From: Bacteroidota bacterium
GTDB lineage: Bacteria > Bacteroidota > JABWAT01
Direction: 5' to 3'
NCBI GenBank assembly: GCA_020161835.1
Contig: JAIUNL010000015.1
Span: 64,707-128,706 of the forward strand
DNA: 64,000 nt
The notes beneath the pieces are model-generated. The model was not told where the DNA came from. It ran no database searches and saw only the letters and a list, made by a program, of their open reading frames with translations. The translations under genes and the position numbers were made by a program. This document shows positions 1 through 9,180 of the stretch, piece by piece; position 1 is the stretch's first letter; each line of letters begins with the position of its first letter.

Positions 1-312
1 AGCAATCCAATCGAGTAAATCCATAAAACGGCCAGGAATAAAGTCCTGGTAAACTTCATCAAAGCCGGCGTAAGCAGCACCTAAAACCCAAACCAGATAA
101 AACAGACGGGAAAGTTTCATCTCTGACTTTTCAGTATTTCCCCAACGGAAAAGCAGAAAACCCAGACCGAAATATTCCAACAGGTGAAGCAATTTATCGG
201 GAGACAGCTGCACGACATGAGGCAGATCAGGTGCAGGAATTGAAGATAAAGTCGTAATAATCAGTAAATAGATAAAAACGGGAATCCGAAAAAACCAGAC
301 ACTTTTACTCAT
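1..312 (-). CDS. VanZ-like family membrane protein (3' part beyond window)
   Basis: I translated this gene by hand; about 104 residues are visible and the C-terminus lies beyond position 1. The protein opens with a hydrophobic segment (VFIYLLIITTL) and carries the VanZ-family signature DEVYQDFIPGR followed by DLLDW. VanZ-like proteins are small membrane proteins of mostly unknown function; VanZ itself gives low-level teicoplanin resistance. The ATG at 312-310 overlaps the 3' end of the upstream nnr gene by 8 bases, so it is probably translationally coupled and is the last visible gene of the complex I transcript. I do not infer antibiotic resistance from this. Confidence 0.75.
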   Translation of the reverse strand, partial: MSKSVWFFRIPVFIYLLIITTLSSIPAPDLPHVVQLSPDKLLHLLEYFGLGFLLFRWGNTEKSEMKLSRLFYLVWVLGAAYAGFDEVYQDFIPGRFMDLLDWIA

Positions 313-1855
313 TCATTAAATCCATAATCGCAGCAGGAATAAACTCAATCAGTTTCGAGGCGGTAAGTCCGTATTCTGTGGTTTCTTTCACTGCAAGGTC
401 AGCGGCAAGTCCGTGAAGAAAAACTCCATCTGCAGCAGCATCCTCAAGAAAAGAACCCTGCGCAATCATGCTGGCGATAATACCCGACAACACATCACCG
501 GTTCCGGCAGTTGCAAGTCCGGTATTTCCGGTTGGATTCACAATCACCAATCCACCGGGAGAAGCAATCAGGGTATGAGGTCCTTTCAGAATCACAACCT
601 GTTCAATTCTCGCAGCAAAATCACGAACCACATCAATCGGATTTTCCATGACAGCCTCAACTGAAAGTCCGGTCAGGCGGCAAAACTCACCGAGATGCGG
701 AGTTAAAATCAATGGGGCTTTAACTTTTTTGAAAAGATCATCAAAACCTGAGAAGGCGAATAGCCCATCGGCATCCAAAACAACCGGGAGTTCAGCTTCC
801 AGAACCAACTCACGAACAAACTGCATGGCTTCTTCACTTCTGCCAAGACCGGGACCGACAACCAGACAATCGGCTTTTTCCATCCGTTCACTGATGGGAG
901 CTGAATCAAGAATGGATCTGCTCCATTCTGCAGGAAAAACGAGTGCATCAGTCAACTGAGCAGCCACAAGAGGATAACTGTTCCGGGCCGTAACAACCGT
1001 CACCATTCCGCAACCTGAAGCATATCCGGCTTTGGCAGTCAGAACAGGTGCTCCATGCATGCCCGGTGATCCACCAAAAATAACCACATGACCCGCATCG
1101 TATTTATGCATGGTTTTTAAACGGGATGGAAAAAAAGAGGTCACATCCGGCTTTGTGTTTAAGCTGACTTTGGTTTGATTCAGCATTCTGGCAGGGAGGC
1201 CGATTTCGATGAGTTTCACGTCACCGGTGTAAACCGGACCATCATTTACAAAATAACCTTGTTTAAAGGCACCCAGAGCAAACGTCAGTTCAGCTTTTAC
1301 ACACGTATTCGAAATTTTGCCGTTATCAGGATTGAGTCCGGTTGGAAGATCGACTGAGTAGGTTGGTGACGGATTTGCATTCATCCATTCAACCGCACTG
1401 AAAATGAGTGGATTGAGTTCAGATCCGGAAGCGCCTGTGCCGAGAATGGAATCAATATTCACATCAGAAGGGGCCAGTTCCCATATTTTCGAAGAATCAG
1501 AAAGGGTGGTAATACTCAATTCCTGATCCGGATCAAGCTCGGTAAGTTTGGTCAGGATGTCATACTGACGGCGGGCATCAATTGAAAGCTGATCAAAGGG
1601 AAAAAGAAGGATGACAACAACTTTCCACCCTTTTGAAACGAGTTCCCGGGCGATTACAAGTCCGTCACCGCCATTATTTCCTTTTCCGCAGAAAAGAGTT
1701 GCAACGGGAAATTTGATATCAGAGTGAATTGAATGGATGAGGTTGGCAACACCCCGTCCTGCATTTTCCATTAAAACGAGGGAAGGAATTCCGATGTCCT
1801 GGATCGTTTGCCGGTCGACCTCCCGCATCAGACCTGAAGACAGGATCGGTTCCAT
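305..1855 (-). CDS. nnr: Bifunctional NAD(P)HX epimerase / ADP- or ATP-dependent NAD(P)HX dehydratase
   Basis: This is a metabolite-repair enzyme that restores hydrated NADH and NADPH. The 516-residue length fits the two-domain fusion. The N-terminal YjeF_N/NnrE epimerase half (about 1-215) contains GKGNNGGDGLV. The C-terminal ribokinase-like NnrD half (about 225-510) has GSPGMHGAPVLTAKAG and the nucleotide site GNTGLATAGTGDVLSG. It starts 8 bases upstream of nuoN's stop end on the same strand, so it is likely co-transcribed with complex I. Repair of NADH damage next to the main NADH oxidase makes functional sense, though that link is inference. Confidence 0.95.
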   Translation of the reverse strand: MEPILSSGLMREVDRQTIQDIGIPSLVLMENAGRGVANLIHSIHSDIKFPVATLFCGKGNNGGDGLVIARELVSKGWKVVVILLFPFDQLSIDARRQYDILTKLTELDPDQELSITTLSDSSKIWELAPSDVNIDSILGTGASGSELNPLIFSAVEWMNANPSPTYSVDLPTGLNPDNGKISNTCVKAELTFALGAFKQGYFVNDGPVYTGDVKLIEIGLPARMLNQTKVSLNTKPDVTSFFPSRLKTMHKYDAGHVVIFGGSPGMHGAPVLTAKAGYASGCGMVTVVTARNSYPLVAAQLTDALVFPAEWSRSILDSAPISERMEKADCLVVGPGLGRSEEAMQFVRELVLEAELPVVLDADGLFAFSGFDDLFKKVKAPLILTPHLGEFCRLTGLSVEAVMENPIDVVRDFAARIEQVVILKGPHTLIASPGGLVIVNPTGNTGLATAGTGDVLSGIIASMIAQGSFLEDAAADGVFLHGLAADLAVKETTEYGLTASKLIEFIPAAIMDLMNE

Positions 1856-1863
1856 AAATTAAC

Positions 1864-3297
1864 TTACCAGAGTGAGGTGATCCAGCCTGTGAAGACCGGG
1901 GGGTAAAGTCCTGAAACCAGAATGATCACGGCTGCGAGGATTAATCCGGTTAGTGCAAAAGCACCGGCGGGATTGGCAATCACTTCAGTCGATTCTGGCC
2001 GGGTGTAAAGAGAAAGAATAATTCTGAGATAATATCCGATGGACACCATCGAAGTTACAACGCCCAGAATGACCAGCCCGAGATGTCCGCTTTCGTAGGC
2101 GTTCAGGAAAACAAGATATTTCCCGACAAATCCGCCCATTGGGGGAATTCCCATCAGGGAAATCACGGCAATCGTTAAAATCACGCCTTCGGTCCGGTGA
2201 GAGAAACCAAGTCCTTTGAGAGATTCAAGAGTAACCGGATTGCCGTCTTTTTCAAGATAGCCAACAACTGCAAAAGCGGCGAACGTGGTGATTCCGTAAA
2301 CGAAAACATAATAAGCAAGTGCCTGATAGCCGTCAGTAGTTTGTGACAATAATGCCAGCAGCAAATACCCGGCGTGGGCAACAGAAGAATAACCCAGAAT
2401 CCGTTTCACGTTGGTTTGGGCGAGAGCGGTTACGTTACCAATAATCATGGAAAGAGCTGCAACAACTGCAACAACTGCCGCCCATTTGGCAGACGGAACC
2501 GGGAATAATTTCATTGAAACCAGAGCCAGCGTCATAAAGGTGGCCATTTTACCGCCGGTTGCAAGAAATGCGCTTGAAACGGTAGGTGCACCCTGATACA
2601 CGTCAGGTGCCCAGAAATGGAACGGAACGGCAGAAACTTTAAAGAAAAATCCGGTGAGCATCAGTCCGATTCCAACCCAGAAAAATGCACCGGGAGTTTG
2701 TGATGCCAGATAATCTGCAATCCGGGTGAGATTGGTTGTGCCGGTTGCACCGTAAATGAGAGCAATGCCATATAAGAGGAAGCCGGCAGCAAAAGCACCG
2801 ATCAGGAAGTATTTCATGGCAGATTCGTTGGAACGAACATCTTTGCGTTTCAGTCCGGCCATGGCGTAAAACGGAATGGACATGGTTTCGATACCGATGA
2901 AAACCATAATGAGATCATTGGCTGAAACCATCATAAGCATACCGGTAATGGCAAAAGCCTGCAGGGCATAAAATTCGCCGAGATAAATGCCATCTTTTTT
3001 AAGCAGATTTGCAGAAACCATAGTATGCAGAAAGGCCAGAGCCAGAATCATACTGCCGCCAACCACAGCAAACGAGCCGGTGTTGACCATTCCGCTGAAA
3101 GCAGAAGCAGATGGAACGGTGACAAACGTCAGCGTCAGAAAAGAAATGAGATAACCTGATCCGGCAACCCAGGGCAGCAGTTTGCTCTGAACTTTCGATG
3201 CAGACATCATCATAAGAACGATTCCTGAAAGCAGAACAATCAGAACCGGTGCAACGGACAGTGTGTCCCTGAGAAGCAGATTAAGATCAATTGGCAT
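1864..3297 (-). CDS. nuoN: NADH-quinone oxidoreductase subunit N
   Basis: This is an antiporter-like proton-pumping subunit of the complex I membrane arm. At 477 residues it is close to the usual length (E. coli NuoN is 485). It is strongly hydrophobic with about 14 membrane segments. The conserved stretch FLATGGKMATF and the loop KRKDVRSNESAMKYFLIGAFAAGFLLYG (not quoted further) match the proton_antipo_M family, including the conserved Glu before the first key lysine region. It is the last of the nuo genes here, 14 bases after nuoM. Confidence 0.96.
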   Translation of the reverse strand: MPIDLNLLLRDTLSVAPVLIVLLSGIVLMMMSASKVQSKLLPWVAGSGYLISFLTLTFVTVPSASAFSGMVNTGSFAVVGGSMILALAFLHTMVSANLLKKDGIYLGEFYALQAFAITGMLMMVSANDLIMVFIGIETMSIPFYAMAGLKRKDVRSNESAMKYFLIGAFAAGFLLYGIALIYGATGTTNLTRIADYLASQTPGAFFWVGIGLMLTGFFFKVSAVPFHFWAPDVYQGAPTVSSAFLATGGKMATFMTLALVSMKLFPVPSAKWAAVVAVVAALSMIIGNVTALAQTNVKRILGYSSVAHAGYLLLALLSQTTDGYQALAYYVFVYGITTFAAFAVVGYLEKDGNPVTLESLKGLGFSHRTEGVILTIAVISLMGIPPMGGFVGKYLVFLNAYESGHLGLVILGVVTSMVSIGYYLRIILSLYTRPESTEVIANPAGAFALTGLILAAVIILVSGLYPPVFTGWITSLW

Positions 3298-3311
3298 GGT
3301 GAAAATCCATG

Positions 3312-4790
3312 TTACTTAAGTAAATTTTGAACAGTAGTCAGACTGAGATCCATGATGCCGGAAGGAGCAACTCCAACCCAGACGATCAGGACAAGAAGAA
3401 CAGAAACAGCAACGGTTTCCTGAACGGTCAGTTCAGCAAAGGAAACGGCAGAATCAGATTCACCGAAAAACAAACGGCGGTAAGGCGCCAGCATATAGGC
3501 AGCAGCCAAAACCACACCTAAAGTTGCAAGTCCGGTAATCACATACGGAATTTCAGGTGAACGAAAGGCACCAATCAGAATATTGAATTCACCGATAAAT
3601 CCGTTCAGACCCGGAAGACCGATGGAGGACAGCATGGCAATCATGAAAACGGTTGCCAGAACCGGGGCTTTATCGGCAAGTCCTGAAAGTGAATCGTAAG
3701 CGGAATTCCGCTTGTCGATGAAACTCAGCAGCAGAAAAATGGCTCCGGTACTAACGCCGTGATTCACCATCTGAATGGCTGATCCCTGCAATGCCTGAGA
3801 CGTTCCGGCAATAATTCCAAGGATGATAAATCCCATGTGCGACATGGATGAAAAAGCCACAATTTCCTTGATTCCCTTCCGGGTGTAGGCAATCCAGGCT
3901 GCGTAAATAATTCCGGCAACTGCAAGAATACTCAATAAAAGTGCATATTTGGTTACGGCCTGATCCATAAAGAGAAATCCGAAAACCAGCATTCCGTAAG
4001 TTCCCATTTTAGCCATCACGCCGGACAGCATAATCAAACCGGCCCAGGGTGCCTGAGTATAGGTTTTGGGTAACCAGGCATGAAGCGGGAAAATGGCAGC
4101 TTTGATACCGAAAGCAGCAAAGACGAAAAAGAAAACCCAGGCGGGAACTTGCTGTCCCTGAAGAAACTGACTTAAAATGGCAAAATCAGAAATAAAACTG
4201 ATGGTTCCAGATGACGTGTAACTGGCACCGGCAACTCCGAGATACAGAACTGCAACTAAAAGCAGCAACGAACCGGTCATGGTGAAAATGAAAAAGGTGA
4301 TATTGGCTTTCACCCGTTCTGCACCGCCCCAGAGTCCGATAATAAAATACATCGGGATGAGGGTTGCTTCCCAGAAAATGTAAAAACTGATCAGATCTTT
4401 CGCCAGAAAGACACCAAAGAGAAATGCTTCAAGCAGAAGCAGATGAAAAACCATACCTCTTGAAGGATGAGTTTCAGTTCCGGTCACGCCCAAAAAGACC
4501 ACAAAACTCAGAATTGCCGTGAGCATGAGAAGCTGGGCAGAAAGACCGTCCCAGCCCAGTGTAACCGAAAGGTTCAACTGAGGCAGCCACAATGCCGACC
4601 AGGTAAACTGGTACCCGGCATCAACCGGATTAAACGAGGAAAGTCCGAACAGAACCAAAACCAGAACCGCAAGACTTCCCGTCAGGCTGATTCCTTTGAT
4701 CACGGCATAATTTTCTCTTCCGGCGAATAAAACCGCAAGTGCGGTAACCAGAGGAATCAGTATCAGACCAAGAGACAGGATCGTATCCAT
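3312..4790 (-). CDS. nuoM: NADH-quinone oxidoreductase subunit M
   Basis: This is the second antiporter-like subunit of complex I (492 residues; E. coli 509). Family hallmarks are FYIFWEATLIPMYFIIG, with the conserved Glu of TM5, KAAIFPLHAWLPKTYTQAP with the pumping lysine, and SSMSHMGFIILGI. It lies 10 bases after nuoL and 14 before nuoN, inside one tight cluster. Nothing looks truncated. Confidence 0.97.
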   Translation of the reverse strand: MDTILSLGLILIPLVTALAVLFAGRENYAVIKGISLTGSLAVLVLVLFGLSSFNPVDAGYQFTWSALWLPQLNLSVTLGWDGLSAQLLMLTAILSFVVFLGVTGTETHPSRGMVFHLLLLEAFLFGVFLAKDLISFYIFWEATLIPMYFIIGLWGGAERVKANITFFIFTMTGSLLLLVAVLYLGVAGASYTSSGTISFISDFAILSQFLQGQQVPAWVFFFVFAAFGIKAAIFPLHAWLPKTYTQAPWAGLIMLSGVMAKMGTYGMLVFGFLFMDQAVTKYALLLSILAVAGIIYAAWIAYTRKGIKEIVAFSSMSHMGFIILGIIAGTSQALQGSAIQMVNHGVSTGAIFLLLSFIDKRNSAYDSLSGLADKAPVLATVFMIAMLSSIGLPGLNGFIGEFNILIGAFRSPEIPYVITGLATLGVVLAAAYMLAPYRRLFFGESDSAVSFAELTVQETVAVSVLLVLIVWVGVAPSGIMDLSLTTVQNLLK

Positions 4791-4800
4791 TTACTCTCCG

Positions 4801-6705
4801 TTAAATAAACAGGATGAGGCTGATAACACCAACCACACCAATGATAAAAAAGGTCACATAAGTCGGCGTATGACCGGTTTGAATAAACCTGATGAGTTCT
4901 GCTCCGCCTGAAACAGCTTTTGCTGTCCAGCCATAAAGCGGATACAAGAGCATATTTTCAAGATTGTTCATCAGGGAGTTTGAAATCCAGGAATACGGTT
5001 TAACAATCACATTGTCATAGGTTTCATCAACAAAGTATTTGTTGTAAATCAGGTTGTACAAACCGGAAAACGAAGCTTTTAACCTGGCAACGGTTTCAAG
5101 GTTGGTGGTGTACAGTTTCCATCCGGCAAATAAACCGGCAATGGCAAGACCTGAACCCAAAGCCATCAACGCCCACTCGGTAAAGTGACTGGCATGTCCT
5201 TCAACATTGATTACAGAAGGTTCCAGCCACGTGGTGATCCAGTTGGTGGGGGCAACAACGCCCGGCAATCCGAGAAAACCGACAAGCAACGCACCGGCTG
5301 CCAGAATCCACAAAGGTAACGTCATTAAGGCAGGTGATTCGTGCGGATGGGTTTTGTGAGAATCAAACCGTTCTTTGCCGTAAAAGGTCAGACTGGTTAG
5401 TCTCATCATATAAATGGCGGTGAGCAAAGCACTGAAAATGGCAAGTCCCCAGAGAATGTAATTACCGGAGGCAAAGGTGCGGAACAGGATTTCATCCTTA
5501 GAGAAAAATCCGGCTGTCAACGGGAAACCGGCAAGTGCAAAAGTGGCAATAAAAAAGGTAATATAAGTCTGCGGCAGATATTTTTTCAGTCCGCCCATAT
5601 TCCTGATGTCCTGCTCATCGTGCATGGCATGAATAACCGAGCCGGAACCGAGGAAGAGACAGGCTTTGAAGAAAGCATGGGTGAAAACGTGGAAAATGGC
5701 AATCGGGAAAGCCCCAACACCGGCAGCCAGAAACATGTAACCCAACTGGGAAACAGTTGAGTAAGCCAGCACTTTTTTGATGTCGTTCTGGAAAAGACCA
5801 ATCGTGGCAGCGAACAAAGCTGTCAATCCGCCGATAACTGCAACAATCATCATCAGCTCAGCATTGGCAGAGAATAACGGACTTAACCGCGCAACCATGT
5901 AAACACCGGCAGTTACCATTGTTGCCGCATGGATCAGGGCAGAAACCGGAGTCGGACCGGCCATAGCATCAGGAAGCCAGGTGTAAAGCGGAATCTGAGC
6001 TGATTTTCCGGTAGCACCGATAAAGAGAAACAAGCCGGCCCAGAACAAAGTGGACTCATCAAACAAACCCACATTGCTGTTGATGGCATCGAAACTAAGT
6101 GATCCGACCGTTTTAAAAATGAGAAACATCCCGATCAGGAAAGCGAAATCACCGATCCGGTTCATAACAAAAGCTTTGATGGCTGCATCATTTACAAACG
6201 CCTGTTTGTACCAAAATCCGATCAGCAGGTAAGAACAGAGGCCAACGCCTTCCCATCCGAGAAAAAGAAGAACAAGATTATCGGCAAAAATGAGATTCAG
6301 CATGGCGAAGATGAACAGATTCAGGTAGACGAAAAACCGCCAGAATCCTTCATCATGTTTCATGTAGCCGATGGAATAAACGTGAATCAGGAAACCGATG
6401 CCGGTTACCATGAGACCCATTAAAACCGAAAGTGAATCAATCTGATAGGCAATATTGATATTCAGATCTTCAACCGAAAACCACCGGTAATAGGTCACGA
6501 TCGATTTATCTTCAGCAGACATGCCAAGAAAGATAAAGAGAAGAACCACAAACGGAACCAGAATGGCCAGACTGGCAAGCCAGCCGACGACCGGTTTCCG
6601 GGATTCACTTCTCCAGCCCAGCAGGTTGAAAAGTCCGAGAGCACCGTTTAACAGAAATCCTGCAAGCGGCAGAGCAATAACTAATCCGAATAACCCGATA
6701 TTCAT
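4801..6705 (-). CDS. nuoL: NADH-quinone oxidoreductase subunit L
   Basis: This is the distal antiporter-like subunit with the long lateral helix (634 residues; E. coli 613). Diagnostic stretches are FLGWEGVGLCSYLLIGFWY, GATGKSAQIPLYTWLPDAM, AGPTPVSALIHAATMVTAG and AYSTVSQLGYMF. The roughly 100-residue C-terminal extension with a last membrane segment (FFIIGVVGVISLILFI) is the lateral helix region. It starts 5 bases after nuoK. Confidence 0.97.
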   Translation of the reverse strand: MNIGLFGLVIALPLAGFLLNGALGLFNLLGWRSESRKPVVGWLASLAILVPFVVLLFIFLGMSAEDKSIVTYYRWFSVEDLNINIAYQIDSLSVLMGLMVTGIGFLIHVYSIGYMKHDEGFWRFFVYLNLFIFAMLNLIFADNLVLLFLGWEGVGLCSYLLIGFWYKQAFVNDAAIKAFVMNRIGDFAFLIGMFLIFKTVGSLSFDAINSNVGLFDESTLFWAGLFLFIGATGKSAQIPLYTWLPDAMAGPTPVSALIHAATMVTAGVYMVARLSPLFSANAELMMIVAVIGGLTALFAATIGLFQNDIKKVLAYSTVSQLGYMFLAAGVGAFPIAIFHVFTHAFFKACLFLGSGSVIHAMHDEQDIRNMGGLKKYLPQTYITFFIATFALAGFPLTAGFFSKDEILFRTFASGNYILWGLAIFSALLTAIYMMRLTSLTFYGKERFDSHKTHPHESPALMTLPLWILAAGALLVGFLGLPGVVAPTNWITTWLEPSVINVEGHASHFTEWALMALGSGLAIAGLFAGWKLYTTNLETVARLKASFSGLYNLIYNKYFVDETYDNVIVKPYSWISNSLMNNLENMLLYPLYGWTAKAVSGGAELIRFIQTGHTPTYVTFFIIGVVGVISLILFI

Positions 6706-6710
6706 GTGGT

Positions 6711-7019
6711 TTACCAGCGTAAAAGATTAATTTCAGTGACGTCGGCAGTTTGCCGGTTCCGGAAGATGGAGATGACGATTGCCAGACCCACAGCCACTTC
6801 AGCAGCAGCAATGGCCATAACAAAAATCACCAGCATTTGCCCGGTAATATCATTGTGAAGACGTGAAAAAGCCACGAGAGCCAGATTCACCGAATTGAGC
6901 ATGAGTTCAACACTCATAAAAATGGTAATGGCATTTTTCCGGGTAAGAACACCCAGAACTCCCATTGAAAACAGAATGGCACTCAGAGCAACGATTGCAT
7001 CAATATGCTGATTCATCAA
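6711..7019 (-). CDS. nuoK: NADH-quinone oxidoreductase subunit K
   Basis: This small three-helix membrane subunit has 102 residues (E. coli 100). The signature [20 protein letters not shown] contains the conserved membrane Glu of TM2, and a second Glu lies in TM3 ([12 protein letters not shown]). The start overlaps the nuoJ stop by 4 bases (ATGA type), indicating translational coupling. Confidence 0.97.
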   Translation of the reverse strand: MMNQHIDAIVALSAILFSMGVLGVLTRKNAITIFMSVELMLNSVNLALVAFSRLHNDITGQMLVIFVMAIAAAEVAVGLAIVISIFRNRQTADVTEINLLRW

Positions 7020-7531
7020 TCCACCTTTTTCTTTGCAATAACCACGGCGCCGACAACGGCAGAAAGCAGAACCACCGAGATCATTTCAAACGGATATACA
7101 AAGTCACTGAATAAATATTTTCCGATCGATTCAACCGTTCCCAGCTCAGGGAAGGAAGCTCCGGTAACACCTTTCGGGGCGACAGAAACAGAATCAAGTG
7201 AGAAAATGTAGGCAATTTCAAGCAGGAAAAGTCCGGTAAGCAGAACGGCAAATCCTTTTTTCAGATCAAACCGTTCGAACAGGGTCATGTCATCCTGCAG
7301 ATTCAACAGCATGATTACAAACAGGAACAGCACCATAATGGCACCGGCGTACACAATCACCTGAATGATGGCCAGAAACTGGGCTTCGAGCATCAGATAG
7401 ATAAAGGCAATACAGAAAAAATTCAGTACCAGAGATAAAGCACTGGTGACGGGACTCTTCCCGGTTATCACCAGAAGCCCGGAAATGATGGCTACCAGAG
7501 CCGTTATATAAAACAGGATATCAACAATCAT
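7016..7531 (-). CDS. nuoJ: NADH-quinone oxidoreductase subunit J
   Basis: This complex I membrane subunit has 171 residues and five predicted helices. The TM3 signature [21 protein letters not shown] is the pi-bulge helix that couples quinone reduction to pumping. It is preceded by a MarC-family gene (10 bases away) where nuoI would normally lie. Confidence 0.96.
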   Translation of the reverse strand: MIVDILFYITALVAIISGLLVITGKSPVTSALSLVLNFFCIAFIYLMLEAQFLAIIQVIVYAGAIMVLFLFVIMLLNLQDDMTLFERFDLKKGFAVLLTGLFLLEIAYIFSLDSVSVAPKGVTGASFPELGTVESIGKYLFSDFVYPFEMISVVLLSAVVGAVVIAKKKVD

Positions 7532-7541
7532 TGGGCCGCTT

Positions 7542-8147
7542 TCACGAAAAATGTTGTTTTACAATATTGATAATTCCGGTGGTGATCATGTGAATGGCAA
7601 TGGCCGCCAGAAACAGATTCATCACTTTGGCAAAGGCTGCTGAACCGGATTTCCCCATCAGGCGGGACATATAATCCGAGTAATAAAAGACTGCAAAAAC
7701 GATAATCATGTTCAGAAACAGTCCGATTGACGTCATGGCCAGTCCCTGAGAATCACTGAGTACAAGCAGTGACGTAATGGCTGTCGGACCTGCAATCAGC
7801 GGAATTCCGATGGGAACCACGCCAACCGTCATTCCCACCACACCTTCTTCCTTCGAAGAAAAAAGAAGATCGTAAATGGCAAGAACCAGCAGGATAATGC
7901 CGCCGCCAATTCTCAGATCATCAACCGTAATACCAAGAACATTAAAAACCAGTTTTCCGGCCAGAAGTACAATCACACAAATAGCCAGAGCTGTTAAAGT
8001 CGATTGGGTGCCGAGCTTCCGTTTTTCCCGAAGGGTCATCCCGTTGGTCAGCGAAATAAAAATCGGTATAATTCCCAGTGCATCAAAGGCAACAAACAAC
8101 GGAATAAAGGTCAGGTAAAGCGATTCCCACGAAAAATTCATACCCAA
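7542..8147 (-). CDS. MarC family membrane protein, located in the nuoI position
   Basis: This 201-residue integral membrane protein has about six hydrophobic segments. It matches the MarC (UPF0056) family: FVAFDALGIIPIFISLT near the N-terminus, a central RIGGGIILLVLAIYDLLF and GVVPIGIPLIAGPTAITSLLVL. The family's biochemical role is not established; the old multiple-antibiotic-resistance link was withdrawn. The gene sits 10 bases from nuoJ and 16 bases from nuoH, on the same strand and in the same transcript. No cysteine clusters of a NuoI ferredoxin are present, so it does not replace NuoI biochemically. Confidence 0.88.
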   Translation of the reverse strand: MGMNFSWESLYLTFIPLFVAFDALGIIPIFISLTNGMTLREKRKLGTQSTLTALAICVIVLLAGKLVFNVLGITVDDLRIGGGIILLVLAIYDLLFSSKEEGVVGMTVGVVPIGIPLIAGPTAITSLLVLSDSQGLAMTSIGLFLNMIIVFAVFYYSDYMSRLMGKSGSAAFAKVMNLFLAAIAIHMITTGIINIVKQHFS

Positions 8148-8163
8148 ACCGTCCGTTCAGCAA

Positions 8164-9180
8164 TCAGAATAACTTGTCGTAAATCAGTAACCAGCCTGCA
8201 GTAACCACAACGTTGATGAGTCCGAGCGGAAGCAGATATTTCCAGCCAAGTTCCATCAGGTGATTGTATTTAAATCTTGGCAAGGTCCAGCGAACCCACA
8301 TAAAGAGAAATACAAACAGACACATTTTAAGAATGAACATCAGAATCTGAAGTCCGGCAACCAGCCACTCGTTTGCACCGGCCAGCCAGACACTGGAATA
8401 AGGAATCTGATATCCGCCGAGATATAAAGTGGTCAGAATAGAGCTGGCCACGATCAGGTGGGTATATTCCGCAAAGAAAAAGAGAGCAAACCGCATGGAT
8501 GAATACTCGGTGTGGAATCCGCCGACGAGTTCCTGTTCAGATTCTGGTAAATCGAAGGGTAACCGGTTGGCTTCGGCAAAGGAAGCAATCCAGAAAATGA
8601 GAAACCCGATCGGCTGCTTGATAATATTCCAGAGAAAAGGATTATCAGTCTGTGAATCCACAATGGAAACAACAGACATGGATTGGGTAATCAGAATAAT
8701 CCCGACGACAGCAAGTCCCATGGAAAGTTCGTAGGAAATCATCTGGGCGGATGCACGCATCGACCCGAGCAAAGAATATTTACTGTTCGATGACCAGCCG
8801 GCCAGGGTAACGCCATAAACACCAATCGACGTCACAGCCATCATGTACAACATCCCGATGTTGATATCGGCAATGTAAAATCCCTGGGCAATCGGAATCA
8901 TGGCGAACGTGATAAACGCCATGATAACAGAAATTCCGGGAGCCAGCGTGTGAATCAGCTTGGTGGCCTGGGTTGCAATAATTTCTTCTTTGAGAAGCAA
9001 TTTCAGAATATCAGCGAAAGGCTGAAGCAATCCGTACCAGCCTACACGATCAGGACCTACACGGTTCTGCATTTTGGCGGCGACTTTCCGTTCAAAGTAA
9101 ACGGCATAGGCGACGAAAAGGAACAGACTTCCGAAAATACAAACAGTTAAAACAAGGTGACCGAAGAGTTCAAGTTTCAT
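8164..9180 (-). CDS. nuoH: NADH-quinone oxidoreductase subunit H
   Basis: This membrane subunit forms much of the quinone tunnel (338 residues; E. coli 325). Diagnostic stretches are AKMQNRVGPDRVGWYGLLQP, GWSSNSKYSLLGSMRASAQM and the acidic loop EANRLPFDLPESEQELVGGF plus HTEYSSMRFA. The C-terminal FMWVRWTLPRFKYNHLM is also typical. The start overlaps the nuoG stop by 4 bases. Confidence 0.97.
   Translation of the reverse strand: MKLELFGHLVLTVCIFGSLFLFVAYAVYFERKVAAKMQNRVGPDRVGWYGLLQPFADILKLLLKEEIIATQATKLIHTLAPGISVIMAFITFAMIPIAQGFYIADINIGMLYMMAVTSIGVYGVTLAGWSSNSKYSLLGSMRASAQMISYELSMGLAVVGIILITQSMSVVSIVDSQTDNPFLWNIIKQPIGFLIFWIASFAEANRLPFDLPESEQELVGGFHTEYSSMRFALFFFAEYTHLIVASSILTTLYLGGYQIPYSSVWLAGANEWLVAGLQILMFILKMCLFVFLFMWVRWTLPRFKYNHLMELGWKYLLPLGLINVVVTAGWLLIYDKLF

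Noticed and set aside
7542..8147. Possibility that the gene between nuoH and nuoJ is a divergent nuoI
   Set aside because: It is an all-helical membrane protein with no CxxCxxCxxxCP clusters.
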